A stretch of DNA of 64,000 nt from Microthyrium microscopicum (Eukaryota; Ascomycota; Dothideomycetes; Microthyriales; Microthyriaceae): NCBI GenBank assembly GCA_010405405.1, contig MU004238.1, positions 1,750,374 to 1,814,373 of the forward strand. Direction: 5' to 3'. Made by a program: the position numbers and the translations under genes. The notes under the pieces are model-generated. The model saw only the letters and a list, made by a program, of their open reading frames with translations. It was not told the DNA's origin and made no database searches. Shown piece after piece: positions 40,498 through 54,501 of this stretch; the stretch's first letter is position 1; every line of letters begins with the position of its first letter.

Positions 40498-43400
40498 ATG
40501 GAGATATATCGTAAGTGCAGCCTCAATGAGGACAAGAAATTCGGGCCAGTTCTGAATTGTGATGGAATCGATTTCACTCTCACTTTCGAGCAAAGCATTT
40601 TCGCACTTGGCGTGTCTGTTATTTTTCTCGTGTTTCTACCTTTACAATTGAGACAGCTAGTTCGACTGGAGGAAAAAACCTGCGCGAACTTTCTCTACAA
40701 ATCCAAGATTGTAAGTACAGTCCGAAGCGATGATTGCAAGGCAAGCTAATGATTTAGGCTCTTGCTGCAGTAGACCTTGTCTTGCAAATCTCTTTGCTTG
40801 TTTATTGGGTTCAAAATCCATTGACTAGTGTTTCTATCGCGGCATCATGTCTAGGCGTTGCAGCTGCCTCCGGTCTTGTGGTTCTCATATCTGTCGAACA
40901 TACGAGATCTATTCGGCCTTCAACCATAGGCACAACCTATCTGATCTGTTCAATTCTTGCCACCTTAGTTCAGGTCAAAAGTCTTCACCATAGGTTCAAT
41001 GTTCCTATCATACTTCACCTTCTTTTCGCAAGCACGCTGGACAAGACTCTCATCCTAGTGTTGGAACAATTCCGAAAAGAACGCATCTTGAAACTAGACC
41101 GGGATTACTCCCCAGAAGAATCAAGTGGAATTTTGAATCGGCTAATCTTCCTCTGGGTGGTTCCCTTATTCCGGAAAGGTTATCAAACAATTCTTTCCCA
41201 AGATGATATGTATATCTTGGACCAGAAATTGACAACAGAGAAACAACGTGATGGAATCGTTATATGGTGGGCTAAATGTAAGCTTAATGGCTTTTTTACC
41301 TATGTGTATTCTTACATCCTCACAGACAAGACGGAGACTTCCTATCCGTTGGTCAGAGCGCTTTTTGGTATGCTGATTTGGGAGTATCTCGGTGCCATGC
41401 CTGCGCAGATGGTGAAGATCACTCTGGTCTACGCTCAAACCTTTGTGATGGCGGCAGCGATCAGCTATCTAGAAATCCCAGCTGAGCAAAGGGATCCGCA
41501 ATACGCATATGCATTGATCGCAGCTACAGCTCTGAGCTTCTTTGGCTCTATGGTAAGCATCACCACAAGTTGACCATGCGAGAACATCACTAACAAATGA
41601 TGATAAGTTTGCTGACATTGTGTTCCGCCACAAACTCAATCGCGTAGAAGTCATGATACGTGGAGCGCTTTGTTCTCTTGTCTATGACAGTGCGTTGTCT
41701 ACCAAGACGGGCGACGATGAGTTGGCCGCTGTTACACTGACATCAAACGATATCGACACAATCATCAACAATATCGAGCCAATCTGGGGCATCCCTTCCT
41801 CGCTGATCACTGCATCCATCGGAATATACCTGCTCTGGTCAAGAATGGGCCCAATCTCTTTCGCGCCAATCGTGATGCTAATCATCAGTTTCTTCATACA
41901 GAGATGGATAGGCATAACACTAAGCAAGAGAAGAGTAAGTTTATCCTAAACGAGATTATCAACTCTCAAGCGGCGGCTGTTTCAAAGCATATCGTAGATG
42001 CGAAATATCTGATTCAAAATTAAGCTTCCTTGGTAGTTTTTGACTGCTAACTTCCATTAGGCTATCTGGACCAAGGCGATCCAAAAACGAGTCGGTTTGA
42101 CTACAAATATCCTGAGATCAATGAAAGGCGTCAAGATGTCCGGCTTGGTTGACACGGCAGCCAATCTAATTCAGGCAGAAAGGATTCACGAGTTAAGCCT
42201 TGGAACCCGTACACGTTGGTTCATCGTCTGGATGAACGGTTTCGGTAAGTCTTTACCGCTATATTTGACTGTCAATTAACAGCCACTCAAGCCCAATTGC
42301 CATCTGCTATCGGCCCATTTCTAGTCTTTGCCGGTTACGCCATTCAAGCCAAAGTGACCGGTGGTCCTCCACTGTCGACTTCTCAAGCGTTTGCATCTTT
42401 AGCTCTGATAAGCATTTTGTCCGGCCCGTCGGCAATGCTGCTGTATTCGTTCCCTCTAATGTTGTCAACCAAAAGCTCATTTGATCGTATTACAACATTT
42501 CTGCAAAAAGATCGTTATGAGGACCATAGGCCACTTATTGATGGAAATTTGCAACAACCCAGTGATAGTAGTAATGCTATTGAGTTTAAAGAGGTAGTTC
42601 TGGATCTCAAGTCGGCTTTCGAGCCGACGCCAATTGATTTCGTTCTCCCGAAAGGCTCTGTAACAATGATATCAGGCCCTGTGGGAAGTGGTAAGTCAAC
42701 CCTGCTCAAAGCACTACTTGGGGAGATTCACCCCAAGGCCGGCCGAATCAGTATCTCGACCCCATACATGGGCTATTGCGCTCAAACCCCTTGGCTCCAA
42801 AATACGACAGTCAAGAAGAACATTGTTGGGCACGGAGATATTGATGAAGAATGGTATCGGCACATTCTCGATGTCTGTAATCTAAAACCAGATATTTCTC
42901 AAATGCCCAAGGATGATGAGACATTGTTAGGCAGTCGCGGTATATCTGTCTCTGGTGGACAAAAGCATCGCATCGTAAGTTCTGTTTCAAGTCTACTCAC
43001 AGTAATACTAACCAAACCTAGGCTCTCGCGCGTGCTTTATACTCAAGGTGTTCGATATTGATCCTGGACGACCTATTCAGCAGCCTTGATCGAAAAACAC
43101 AGTCCATCATTGCCAATAAGCTGTTTTCGAGTGGAGGGCATGTGGAAACCCACAAGTTAACAGTGCTGTTCACTACTCATTCAGGTACGTCCATTACGTA
43201 AACCAAGTCTACAGATGTGGTCCTAACTTTTGAAGCTGCTCTAGCAAGCTTCTCTTCTCAAATGCTAGTTCTATCTGAAGGAGCTTCGCTAGCATTTGTC
43301 GGACTCACAAAAGACTGGCTTAAGGAGAAACAAACTCACTCAAATCTGGCCTTGCCAGAAGAAGAGCCAGAGACTGACGACAAAACCGATAATGATACAA

Positions 43401-45294
43401 AGGAGCCCGCTGCTTTACCGCCTCCTGTTGCGAAAGTTGAAGATCTATCTAGACAGATGGGTGATGCCTCACTTTGGGGCTACTATTTCAAGTCTATCAG
43501 CACTTCGAATCTCGTCGGAATTGTCATCGTGCTGATTCTGTCTAATCTGGCATCCGCCTTTCCACGTATTTGCTCATTCATACCCGCTATTACAGGTTGT
43601 AGTGAACACTAACATTGCGTAGAAATATGGCTCAAGGTCGCCACTGGGGCCTCGCCACCCTCAACTGGTGTGTTTATTGGAGTATTTGGTCTCATAGCTA
43701 TCATCAACTGGAATTGCAACTGGGGAAGACTCGCTCAAATCCTCATCAGTATCGCTCCCGTGTCGGCAGCAAGACTACACGAGGTTCTAGTAAAGGCAAC
43801 TTTCAATGCGCCAATGTCTTTCTTCGAGTCGACAGACACTTCATTACTGATCAACCGATTCAGCCAAGACATGTCTATAGTTGAGCTGGGACTTCCAGTC
43901 TCTATCTACCAGCTCTTCATGGGTAAGTTATCATGTCGATCATTCATAACTTTAGCTGACAAGAATAGCTATATCTCGTTGTCTTATAGATGTAGCACTG
44001 CTAAGTGTTGGATCATCCTTCATGGGCATAACCATTCCATTTGTCGTTGTCATTTGCGTCTACCTTCTGAAGTATTACCTTCGTACTTCCAGGCAAATGC
44101 GTCTATTGTCTCTAGAAGCGAAAAGTCCAATATACCAACATTTGACGGAAACACTTGAAGGTCTAGCGACTATTCGAGCCTTTGGATGGCAAGCTCCTTT
44201 CAACGCAGAGGCAGAGAAACGTATCGAAGTGTCACAGAGGGTGGTTTATCTCTTCATGTGCATCCAGATGTGGCTTGGCACTGTCCTTGATCTTCTCAGC
44301 AGCTCGTTGGCGGTCATTCTGGTCGCTTTGGCATTGTGTATTCCATCATCCTCGGATCCGGGTTTGGTTGGTATTGGAATGACGACGTCCATGTTGTTGG
44401 CCAACGCAATCAACCGTGTCATCCAATCCTGGGCCGGAGCGGAGACTGCACTAGGTGCCATTTCGAGAACAAGATCATTTGAGGAGGAGACGCCAAATGA
44501 GAACCTTGAGGACAAGCGCGAACCAGAATTGGCTTGGCCTCAGGGAAACTTGACCGTGTCTCAGCTCACGGTCACTTATGACTCTGGCACTTCGGCTCTC
44601 AAGAGCGTCGACATTGATATCGAGCAGGGCCAAAAGGTAGGGATTTGTGGACGCACTGGAAGGTGAGTAAATCTTGAAAGATGGGAAGACCTGTTGACTG
44701 ACTGTTCCAAGTGGCAAAAGTACTTTCATGTCAGTACTACTCCGACTAATGGACGCCACCGCCGGTGAGGTAAAAATCGACAACGTCGATATCAACTCGC
44801 TTTCCCGAAATTCCGTTCGCGAACGCCTCATCTGTCTTCCTCAAGATCCCCTCCTACTCCCCGGCACATTCGAATTCAACCTCAACCCAGAAGGTAAAAT
44901 CAAAGACCGCGAGCAGATTGAACAAGCACTCCGCCAAGTACAAGTTTGGAAACTCGTTGAAGAGAAAGGTGGCCTCGATGCCGAACTTCAGCTAGAGTCA
45001 CTTTCGCATGGCGAGCAGCAACTATTCGCTTTAGCCAGAGCAATTCTCAAGAAACAATCCATCAATGGCCAATGTATTCTGGTCCTCGATGAGGCAACTA
45101 GCAACTTGGATGCCGAGATGGAGAAGATTGTGCAGAATGTTCTCGAGGAGGAATTCCGGAGCTGCACGGTTATTGCTGTTGCGCATAGACTGGAGTCACT
45201 GCGAGACTATGACAAGATTGTTGTACTTGACAAGGGCATAGTGTCAAGAGTTGGTCCAGCTGCGGAAGTCATTGCCGAATTGAACTCCGCATAA
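40498..45294 (+). CDS. ABCC-type (MRP-like) full-length ABC transporter
   Basis: Eleven exons (40498-40710, 40758-41277, 41326-41552, 41608-41934, 42061-42244, 42283-42974, 43022-43184, 43236-43565, 43623-43922, 43990-44662, 44712-45294) give 1403 aa with consistent phase. The N-terminal TMD0 hydrophobic segment is typical of fungal ABCC proteins (CDGIDFTLTFEQSIF). Two six-helix TMDs alternate with two nucleotide-binding domains. NBD1 has Walker A GPVGSGKST at 622-630, signature VSGGQKHRI and Walker B ILILDDLFSSLD; Asp replaces the catalytic Glu, as usual in ABCC NBD1. NBD2 has Walker A GRTGSGKST from about 1206, a divergent signature LSHGEQQ and Walker B CILVLDEATSNLD. It probably exports glutathione conjugates or metabolites at the plasma or vacuolar membrane. 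One intron is only 38 bp (42245-42282). No biosynthetic cluster flanks it. Confidence 0.9.
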
Positions 45295-45792
45295 GATTTA
45301 CGAATAATACAAAAGATGCCTGCGGCTTTTGGTTGCAGTACGAGGAGAGGTGTAGCCAACCAGGTCCGCCAATGCCACACAACATATTCTAAATTTCTTT
45401 CTGACTCATGAAAATATCTTTGTCTTTATTCTAGACCTACCTAGTCCATTCGAGAACATATTTCCTGTCAAGATCTCAGACTTCTGCCTGGCCGTGCCGC
45501 TGCCAAGAATTTTTGACCCTTCGAGATCTGGCCTTGAGAACAATTCCACGTCACTCGTAACAAAGCCAAGTCCTGCTTATATACCTACTTGAACGATCGA
45601 ATATTTGAGGGATTTTGTCTCGAGCATTTGGCCCCTTATGTCATTCCTCCTTCCAGATTCCCTCAGATCGCCAGTTCCCTCGATCATACACTAGCAGATA
45701 CTGACCACCCCTGCGAAGGGTTAGTAGATACTAGGAACCAGTACTATCCAGACACGACTGGATCAATTAGTATTCGCAATCACGACACAACC
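45295..45792. other. Intergenic, promoter of the secreted LRR-like gene
   Basis: About 500 bp; tgcttatatacctac near 45575 could serve as a TATA region. No gene seen. Confidence 0.45.
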
Positions 45793-47157
45793 ATGCGTCT
45801 CACAAATCTCATATTGATTGTCTCGCTCTTTACTACTCAAATTCTGGCCGCTGCCCAATGGAAACCAGGAGACTCATGTCCAGACACAATTCGGACCCTA
45901 GTTCCCGGATATGCAGATCACCATGGGGAGGAACAAGAAGATAGACGCAGCTTTCATACCATGACATCCGTACACGAGGCCTTACTTCAGTGTCCCAATA
46001 TCACATCACTAGATCTACGCGTCACTCTTCTTGGATGCAGCAATTGGCCCGACCGGTTCAACTTCCCTTTATCCCTCTCTGGTGGAGAAAAGTACGCGAA
46101 CCTGACGCAGGTCAAGCTCGAGGGCTACGATTTCGCGGAGAGCGTATGGGAGAAGGTGCAGTATAAGAATAACCCGAGCTACCATACCAGTAGGTGGTGG
46201 CCAGAGAAGCTCTTATATTGGTTGCAGTCAGGGAAGGCACAACAATATCTTGGGTATAGAAAACTGGATGCAGGGCAAAGAAACAAGACAAACTTGGAGC
46301 TATGGGCCGATGCCATGGACTGGGAAAGAGTTGAAACGCTGGCGTTGAAGGATTGTCGCGGACAGGAACACTTTATGGAAATCATGGCGCCGCGGCTGCG
46401 AAGTTTGAAGAACTTGGAAATAGAGGATGGGTGGAGTAATCTTGGAAACACTACAGTGCCTTTCATCCAAGCCCTTGAGCCAGATACCCTACACAATCTG
46501 GCATGGAGAGAGGGACGGAAAGCCGACGTCCTTGACCTAATCCTACGGCGTCACGGAAACTCTCTTCGTAGCCTTGAAATCCGCAATGGAGAAGGCCCTC
46601 GGAGCTCGACTAAGGCTTTCAATTCAGCGCAGTTACAACATCTCGTTCGTTCGGCACCCAAGCTGGAACATCTGAGCATTAATGTGCACCGGAACGTTTC
46701 GTGGCCGTACGATGTCTTTGATACGATCGCAGAGATGAAGGAGCTGATTACTCTGGACCTGTGGTTTGACATACTCTCCGATTGCCAGCGGCAGAAGCCC
46801 GAAATGTATACCAGGCAATATATCGAATGGGAGCGGGAGATGGAGAACAAAACATTCAAATGCAGTGGCGAAGAACGGTATCAGAAACCACTTGTGGATG
46901 ATATCTCGGCGCTGGGAATATTCAAACATATACGCCAGAAGAATACAAGTGGAACAGTACAAAAGGTGGTGTTTTGGGTAGGGGATTGGAGTCGATCGTG
47001 GGATGGACCGCTCTATTCTGAATCCTTTCTGGAAGGACGGAGAGCTAGGGTTGTGTGTACACCGACAGACAAGAGTGAAGGCGAGGCTTGGTGTGTGGTT
47101 GAGGAAGGGGAAGCATATTGGGACTCTGGTAGGAGGACTGAGTATTGGATGGATTGA
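45793..47157 (+). CDS. Secreted LRR-like protein of unknown function
   Basis: A single exon of 454 aa. It begins with a clear signal peptide (MRLTNLILIVSLFTTQILAA). The mature part contains irregular leucine-rich segments (ITSLDLRVTLL, NLTQVKLEGYDF, VETLALKDC, LKNLEIEDG, LRSLEIRNG, LEHLSINVHR). They resemble those of F-box/LRR proteins, but with no F-box and with several N-glycosylation sequons. It ends with a Trp/Glu-rich block (EGEAWCVVEEGEAYWDSG). The fold is probably a horseshoe exported to wall or medium. The frame is open upstream to 45589, but the signal peptide fixes ATG 45793. Role unknown; extracellular recognition or an effector role would be speculation. Confidence 0.75.
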   Translation: MRLTNLILIVSLFTTQILAAAQWKPGDSCPDTIRTLVPGYADHHGEEQEDRRSFHTMTSVHEALLQCPNITSLDLRVTLLGCSNWPDRFNFPLSLSGGEKYANLTQVKLEGYDFAESVWEKVQYKNNPSYHTSRWWPEKLLYWLQSGKAQQYLGYRKLDAGQRNKTNLELWADAMDWERVETLALKDCRGQEHFMEIMAPRLRSLKNLEIEDGWSNLGNTTVPFIQALEPDTLHNLAWREGRKADVLDLILRRHGNSLRSLEIRNGEGPRSSTKAFNSAQLQHLVRSAPKLEHLSINVHRNVSWPYDVFDTIAEMKELITLDLWFDILSDCQRQKPEMYTRQYIEWEREMENKTFKCSGEERYQKPLVDDISALGIFKHIRQKNTSGTVQKVVFWVGDWSRSWDGPLYSESFLEGRRARVVCTPTDKSEGEAWCVVEEGEAYWDSGRRTEYWMD

Positions 47158-47695
47158 GCTTATTCTCCAACTGGCAATTTCTGCGAACACCGCGCCAATA
47201 GTGTAACTAAGGTAAGATGCTCTGCCCCTAGAGTAGGAAATATGGAATGCTCTACTAAGCTCGAGCACAGAAACAGACTTCATCAGGTCAATAATTGCGC
47301 GAACCAGCAGCGCCCGCGATGGGTTCCATGAGATGATGAGATCTCTTGTCACCATCCATTTTCCAACTCTTCCTGCTCGCTCGCTTGCTGCCTCGAGTTG
47401 AAAGCAAGTTTGAGTAGTAGTAATAGCGCTGTCTGCAACTCTGGCCAGGCTGAACACGACGACGCCCCATGCACTTCGCCTGCGCCCTGAATTTAGTTGC
47501 ATACCTAGGTATGCCTGAATGCTCTCAACACTTAATCACTCCTTCTCCCCAATGGAATTTTCAGGACCATTTCCCTTCCTATACCGAATTACTGAAACAC
47601 AATTGGTCAGCCTCTTCAATTTCTTCCTGCCCACTATCTCGCCGCCTCGGGGCCCGTTTCCAAGCACTTACAGCTTGCATATCCATCTTCCAATC
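47158..47695. other. Intergenic, promoter of the zinc-finger gene
   Basis: About 540 bp. Long antisense frames here and over the LRR-like gene are not protein-like. Confidence 0.45.
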
Positions 47696-49300
47696 ATGGC
47701 CTTCAACGACTTCCTCAGCACCCAGGAGGAGCTTCGCTATTTCCTGTCAGATGAGCAGCCTGACCAGGCAGATCTGACCGACTCGCTTCAGGTCACCGAA
47801 TCTGGGTGAGTAAAAAAAAAGAACCACGCTAACTTTGGGGCGTCCGTCTCTAGGACAATCAGACAATGTTCCCAGTTTGATTCCAGCCTTTGGGCAGAAT
47901 CTTTTCAGGCAACCTCTATCTTGCCTTGCCACGGCACACTACCTGGCCCTTCGCAGTTGGATGCATTTTTTGAGGCACCTCCCGAGCTTAATCCCCAGGG
48001 ACCAATTCCTGCTCAGTATTTCGAAGCCACGGAAACCACGGCCACCTGCAGTCAGACCATTGGAGGGCAAAGCAACATCTGCAATAATATCTACCCATAT
48101 GTCGAGTGTCAGTCATATAATGTTCCTGTTGTAGTACCGCTAGTTCATCTAGCACAATGGTCGTCTGTTCCAGAAAGCTATAACAGCGAAGCGGACTCAG
48201 TCTACATGCAAACCAAGACCACGGTCCCTAAAGCTGAACAAATTGCAGATGAAATGCTCAGTCATGACAGGAGTCAAGACAGTGCTATCCCAAAGACCGC
48301 GCTCGTAAATCATGGTCGCACCTTGAGGTCTCAGTCCGAGGCAAGGAGGTCATTCGCTTGCAATGCTCCAAGTTGTCAAAGCGAGGCATTCACTCGTCAA
48401 TCGGACTTGAATCGACATATGCGCCTGCATCAAAAGGAAACACCTTTCTTGTGTCCTGTTATTGGCTGTACCAACAGATCCAGATGCTCCAGGAAAGACA
48501 AGGTCAGGGAGCATTTACGTCGCCATGGTGAAAGTGCCTTGCTGAGATGCCCAGTGCCTGGTTGTCTACCGGTCCCATTAGAGATGCAGCTTCTTCTCAG
48601 ACATCTAAACACCCATACAAGCAGCCAGCGAGATTTCATTCGCCGAAACACATATCCAGAGCTCTATATGGAGCGACCGGCGACCTACTATCGTGGCTTC
48701 AGAAGCATCATTCACGACGTTGGCCGGAAACGCATCTGTCCAATCAGCCCGTGCTACAAAGGCTTTGACAACCTGAACGAGTTATGCAAACACCTCGTAG
48801 ATGACCATGACGAGCGATCAAGAGCTGCTCAAAGTAGCAACGTGTGCGACATGCTCATGGATTCTCACTCATGCAACTTCATATGCCCTTTCTGTTACGA
48901 AGGCATCGATTGCTATTCGACTCCATCCCGAAGCAATCTGGTGCTGGATCATATGCTTCCTCATCTAGTCGACATGCCTCATTGGAAGGCACTATGCCAG
49001 ATGATCGAACCAGGATTTGACTCGGATGCCCCATTCTCCGTTTACAATCTCTTGTCTCGAATTCCACACATGAAAAGAAAATGCCCAGAGTGCTCTTTCA
49101 CCGTTGACACCTGGAGTATGGACGCTATGCAAATATTGCGAGACCACCGGGAAGTTTTCTTGGACACCCCAGCCATCCGACAACACCGTGCGGGGCTTCT
49201 TCGAATGTTCCCATGGCTGGACAAGCATCCTATGTTCGATGACCTTATTGTTCAGCCAAGCAATGTTCCGGCTTGGAGCTTGGCCACTTCGTCCGGATAG
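47696..49300 (+). CDS. C2H2 zinc-finger protein
   Basis: Exons 47696-47805 and 47854-49300 (48-bp intron) give 518 aa. The N-terminal about 200 residues are acidic and Gln/Ser-rich. Two adjacent C2H2-type fingers follow, residues about 206-229 (CNAPSCQSEAFTRQSDLNRHMRLH) written as C-x5-C-x12-H-x3-H, and about 237-261 (C-x4-C...H-x3-H). A looser third unit begins CPVPGCLPV and ends HLNTH. Later Cys/His pairs (CPISPCYKGF, CPFCYEGID, CPECSFTVD) suggest further metal sites. The architecture suits a fungal transcription regulator, but no DNA target can be read from it. The start sits in a good context (atcATGGcc) and the junction keeps frame. Confidence 0.78.
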
Positions 49301-49750
49301 GAAGTTAATGGTAGCCAACCAGGCTGATACAGCTTTATGGAGCCTATCGTAGTCAGTCCTTTTCAAATGTTACTTTCACCAAGAAGAGAATCGTTTCAAG
49401 CATTTATCACCACAATGCCGACCACAATGCCAATTTTGAACAAATTGAGCAGGATGATCAGAGTCCTTACTTTCTTACCCTTCAATCTTTTCACGGCCCT
49501 TTGCTATTCAATGTTTTTACCTAGTCTTGTTGGCTGTACTTTGTGGCTGTCGTGCTGGGCGATGTCCGGTTTCAATTATTTCTTATTTGAACACAGTCGT
49601 CGAACAGGTAGAGTAATCACTCATTCATCATAATGGAGCTAGAATTCCTTCCTTTTTCATAACTCAGAATCAAATATCTTTCTGTTCATTTTGATTCTAT
49701 CTGCCTAGCTCTTGATGAAGAAAAAAATGGCCCACTGCTCCCCGCTACTA
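49301..49750. other. Intergenic between convergent zinc-finger and esterase genes
   Basis: A 98-codon plus-strand frame (49337-49633) has a hydrophobic middle but no start support and no family resemblance. I regard it as chance. Confidence 0.4.
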
Positions 49751-51798
<2,048 letters not shown>

Positions 51799-52381
51799 CT
51801 CTGAAACTTCACTGGGATCAAAAACGAGGAAAAAGAACGACAAAGAACGACAGAGACGGATTTTGAAGAAATGGTAAGAATAATTTGAAATAACCTACAA
51901 TTGAGCCTCAATCATATAGCAAAACTATGACACCGGCCGACACTAGACCGATAATATTCAAGAGCGCTTATTGTCTATACTAATTAAAGACAGATTATGT
52001 TTAGCTGGCTAGTAGATGCAGATAGCGGAGCATTTGGGTTTAGACCTACTTAACATATATTGCTATTTGAATTATGAAACAACCCTTTCTCGGTTTTATG
52101 CGAGCCTTGAATTGCTGATAGCTAACTTCACGCGCTCAGACCTTTCGAGCGTCAGCTAAGTTTTTAAATGGTAATGAGTTACTGTTGTATAATAGCTCTT
52201 ATTGAATGCGTGAGATGCTCGACTCCCTATCGAAAGTGCTGGGAATGAGAGCATCTTTTTCTGGGAAGCTGTCAGACCTATCCAACATACCACCTGTCGG
52301 TTTGATGCATGAGATTAGTCCAAGCTACAGCCAGAACAGAACCATGGAGACCAAAGTAGCTGGTCAAACTCCTTTCTGCCT
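51799..52381. other. Esterase promoter and NPT1 3' flank
   Basis: About 580 AT-rich bp, no gene seen. Confidence 0.5.
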
Positions 52382-53766
52382 TCAAGCGCCCCAGCGATGA
52401 GTCTCATCACCTTCTTCCCAGTTCTTTTCCACATAGCCAAGCCGTTTCTTGACTTCCGCTACTTTGGCTTCATCACCCGTGTTCTTGCCGATATTGTCAC
52501 TGATCTTGATGGCCGGCTTTCCACTCGCGGACCCGAGTTTAATCACAATGTTCAATGGGACGGACTTTTTGCCGTCCGAGAGGTTGTGGAAGTCATCTGT
52601 ATCTCGTTAGTAAAGAGACCGGAATATATCAGCTCTAGGAGAGAAAACTTACTGGTCAAAAATGTCCCCACGCCAAATGAAGAGATGAACCCAGCCTCTT
52701 CGCATACTTTCTTATACTCCAAGCATTTCTCCACATCAAGCGAGTCAGAGAACACCATCGTCTTTCCCTCGATGCCCAAGTCCTTATAGAAGGACTCCAT
52801 AGTCTTGACGAAATCTTTCGGATCACCAGAGTCCTGTCGCACACCCGTGAACTCCGAGGCATATGATATCTCAGGCACAGCAGCATCCACAGGCTTTTTG
52901 AAGCCTTCCAGAAATGCCCGCGTGCCAAAAGTATCCGTCAACGCAATCGAGAGCGTCTTCGTGCCGAATGTCCCCACCCAGTTCCGTAACGCGATCTCAT
53001 TCGCATTCTCGTAGTCGTCTGTGATTGCCGCAACGCCCATGAACCATTCGTGTGCTACAGTGCCAATAGGTAGGAGACCAAAACGCATGGCGAAATGTAC
53101 ATTGCTTGTACCGCTCAGTTTGCCTTTCCAGCCTTTCTCTTTGCCCTCCTTTGCGGCATCAAGCAGTCCGTGGATAACGAGTTCTTGTGCCTTGTAAGAA
53201 CGCCGTCTGCGTGATCCAAATTCGCTGAACACACAGCCCGCTTGTATCAACTGTCTTCCCTTCTCACACGCATTCTCCACCTGATTATCGTAGTTCCAAT
53301 CTTTATCAACGAACTTGAAATAAGCCTCCGAAATGAGCGCCAGCAACGGAATCTCATACAAAATCGTCTCTATCCATTTGCCCCTCACTTTGATATGTAT
53401 CGCGCCCACATCGCGATCAGCCTCTGGATCTTGGTGGAATGTGAGCTCGACCTGGCTGTCAGGCTGCAGACGCAGCTTGCCCAGGTAAGCGATATAGGCT
53501 TCGGGGAGATAGGGACATGTTTTGTGTAGCCAGTCGAGCTCTTCTTTGGTGACGAAGAGGTTGGCGAGCTTGTCGATCTGTGCTTGCAGCCAGTCGACGG
53601 CCTTGCGGTTGAACTTTTTGTGCGGGGTGCGGTTGGTGAAGTTGTAGGTGACGTCGATGGTGGGATAGTATTTGAGGATGCAGCATTGCATGGTTAGCTT
53701 GTAGAGGTCGGTGTCGAGGATGGAATAGACGCCTTCTGGCGTCTCTTCTGGCGGTGGTGAGGCCAT
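52382..53766 (-). CDS. NPT1: Nicotinate phosphoribosyltransferase
   Basis: Exons 53766-52653 and 52596-52382 (56-bp intron with CTAAC branch) give 442 aa. [11 protein letters not shown] near the N-terminus is the family hallmark. It continues with [41 protein letters not shown] (with the His phosphorylated in the ATP-assisted cycle), [11 protein letters not shown] and VRQDSGDP. The spliced end [20 protein letters not shown] also fits. The enzyme makes nicotinate mononucleotide from nicotinate and PRPP in NAD salvage (Preiss-Handler pathway), cytosolic or nuclear. The frame is open for 76 more codons upstream, but ATG 53766 starts the conserved part. The gene is divergent from RRP5. Confidence 0.93.
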
Positions 53767-54501
53767 GATTTCACTTTGGAGCGCGGCTTTGTTGGAGGTA
53801 CTACGCGTTTGAGTTGTTATGTGGTGGGAATGAGGGTTGTCTGACCGAAGAAGGGGTAGTGTGATTGTTGGAGCCGTGGAGGGACATTTAGTACTAATAG
53901 ATGGAATAGATGTTTTGAGGGATAGAGGACTGGAAGTACAGAATAGGTGGTGCGACGAGAGGTACAGTAGACTCTTTGACAAAGCTTCAACCATTTCCGT
54001 GCTTCTTGGCTGGTTCCTTCTCGGAAGTTAGGCAATTTTTTGAGCCAATTGGCAATTGTCATGCCTACAGCTCACTTCAGCCTTATGGCTCAAATTAGCT
54101 TTTTGTGCAAAACATCCGCAGCTAGCCCTTTTTTCGAGATAGACTCGTTCTATATGTTACTAGTGAACGCAATAGGTATTTCTTCTTCAAATCTAAGGTT
54201 ATGAATCTGATGATTTCATCTCATCAAGATCTTAGATTCCATGATCCATCCCACGTTTTGGCGGGGTGTGAGAGCTTGAAAGCAAGGGTATGCCTGCTGC
54301 GGCCGCTAACTTAGATCGATCTAGCATTACAGCCTGACTCTGAGCCTTGAGGCCTTGAATTTGAGATCCCCGCAAGCTTGGACCATGCGCAAGCTCAACT
54401 CTGAAAAAAAAATGTTGACTTGAAATTCTCCAAGCACCGCAAATATGGCCTGCTAATTCCACACCTCTCAAGCTCGAAAAATCGCCTGTTATTGCTCCAA
54501 A
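53767..54501. other. Divergent promoter, NPT1 / RRP5
   Basis: 735 bp. An A-tract (gaaaaaaaaaatgttg) near 54400 and a pyrimidine-rich RRP5 leader are visible. The 76 upstream in-frame NPT1 codons fall here and are not conserved-looking. Confidence 0.45.

Noticed and set aside
46633-47502. Minus-strand 289-codon frame over the secreted LRR-like gene
   Set aside because: Unsupported by family resemblance; the plus strand has a signal peptide and coherent LRR segments.
49337-49633. 98-aa membrane-like protein downstream of the zinc-finger gene
   Set aside because: It is a single chance frame in a convergent intergenic region with no start context or homology.
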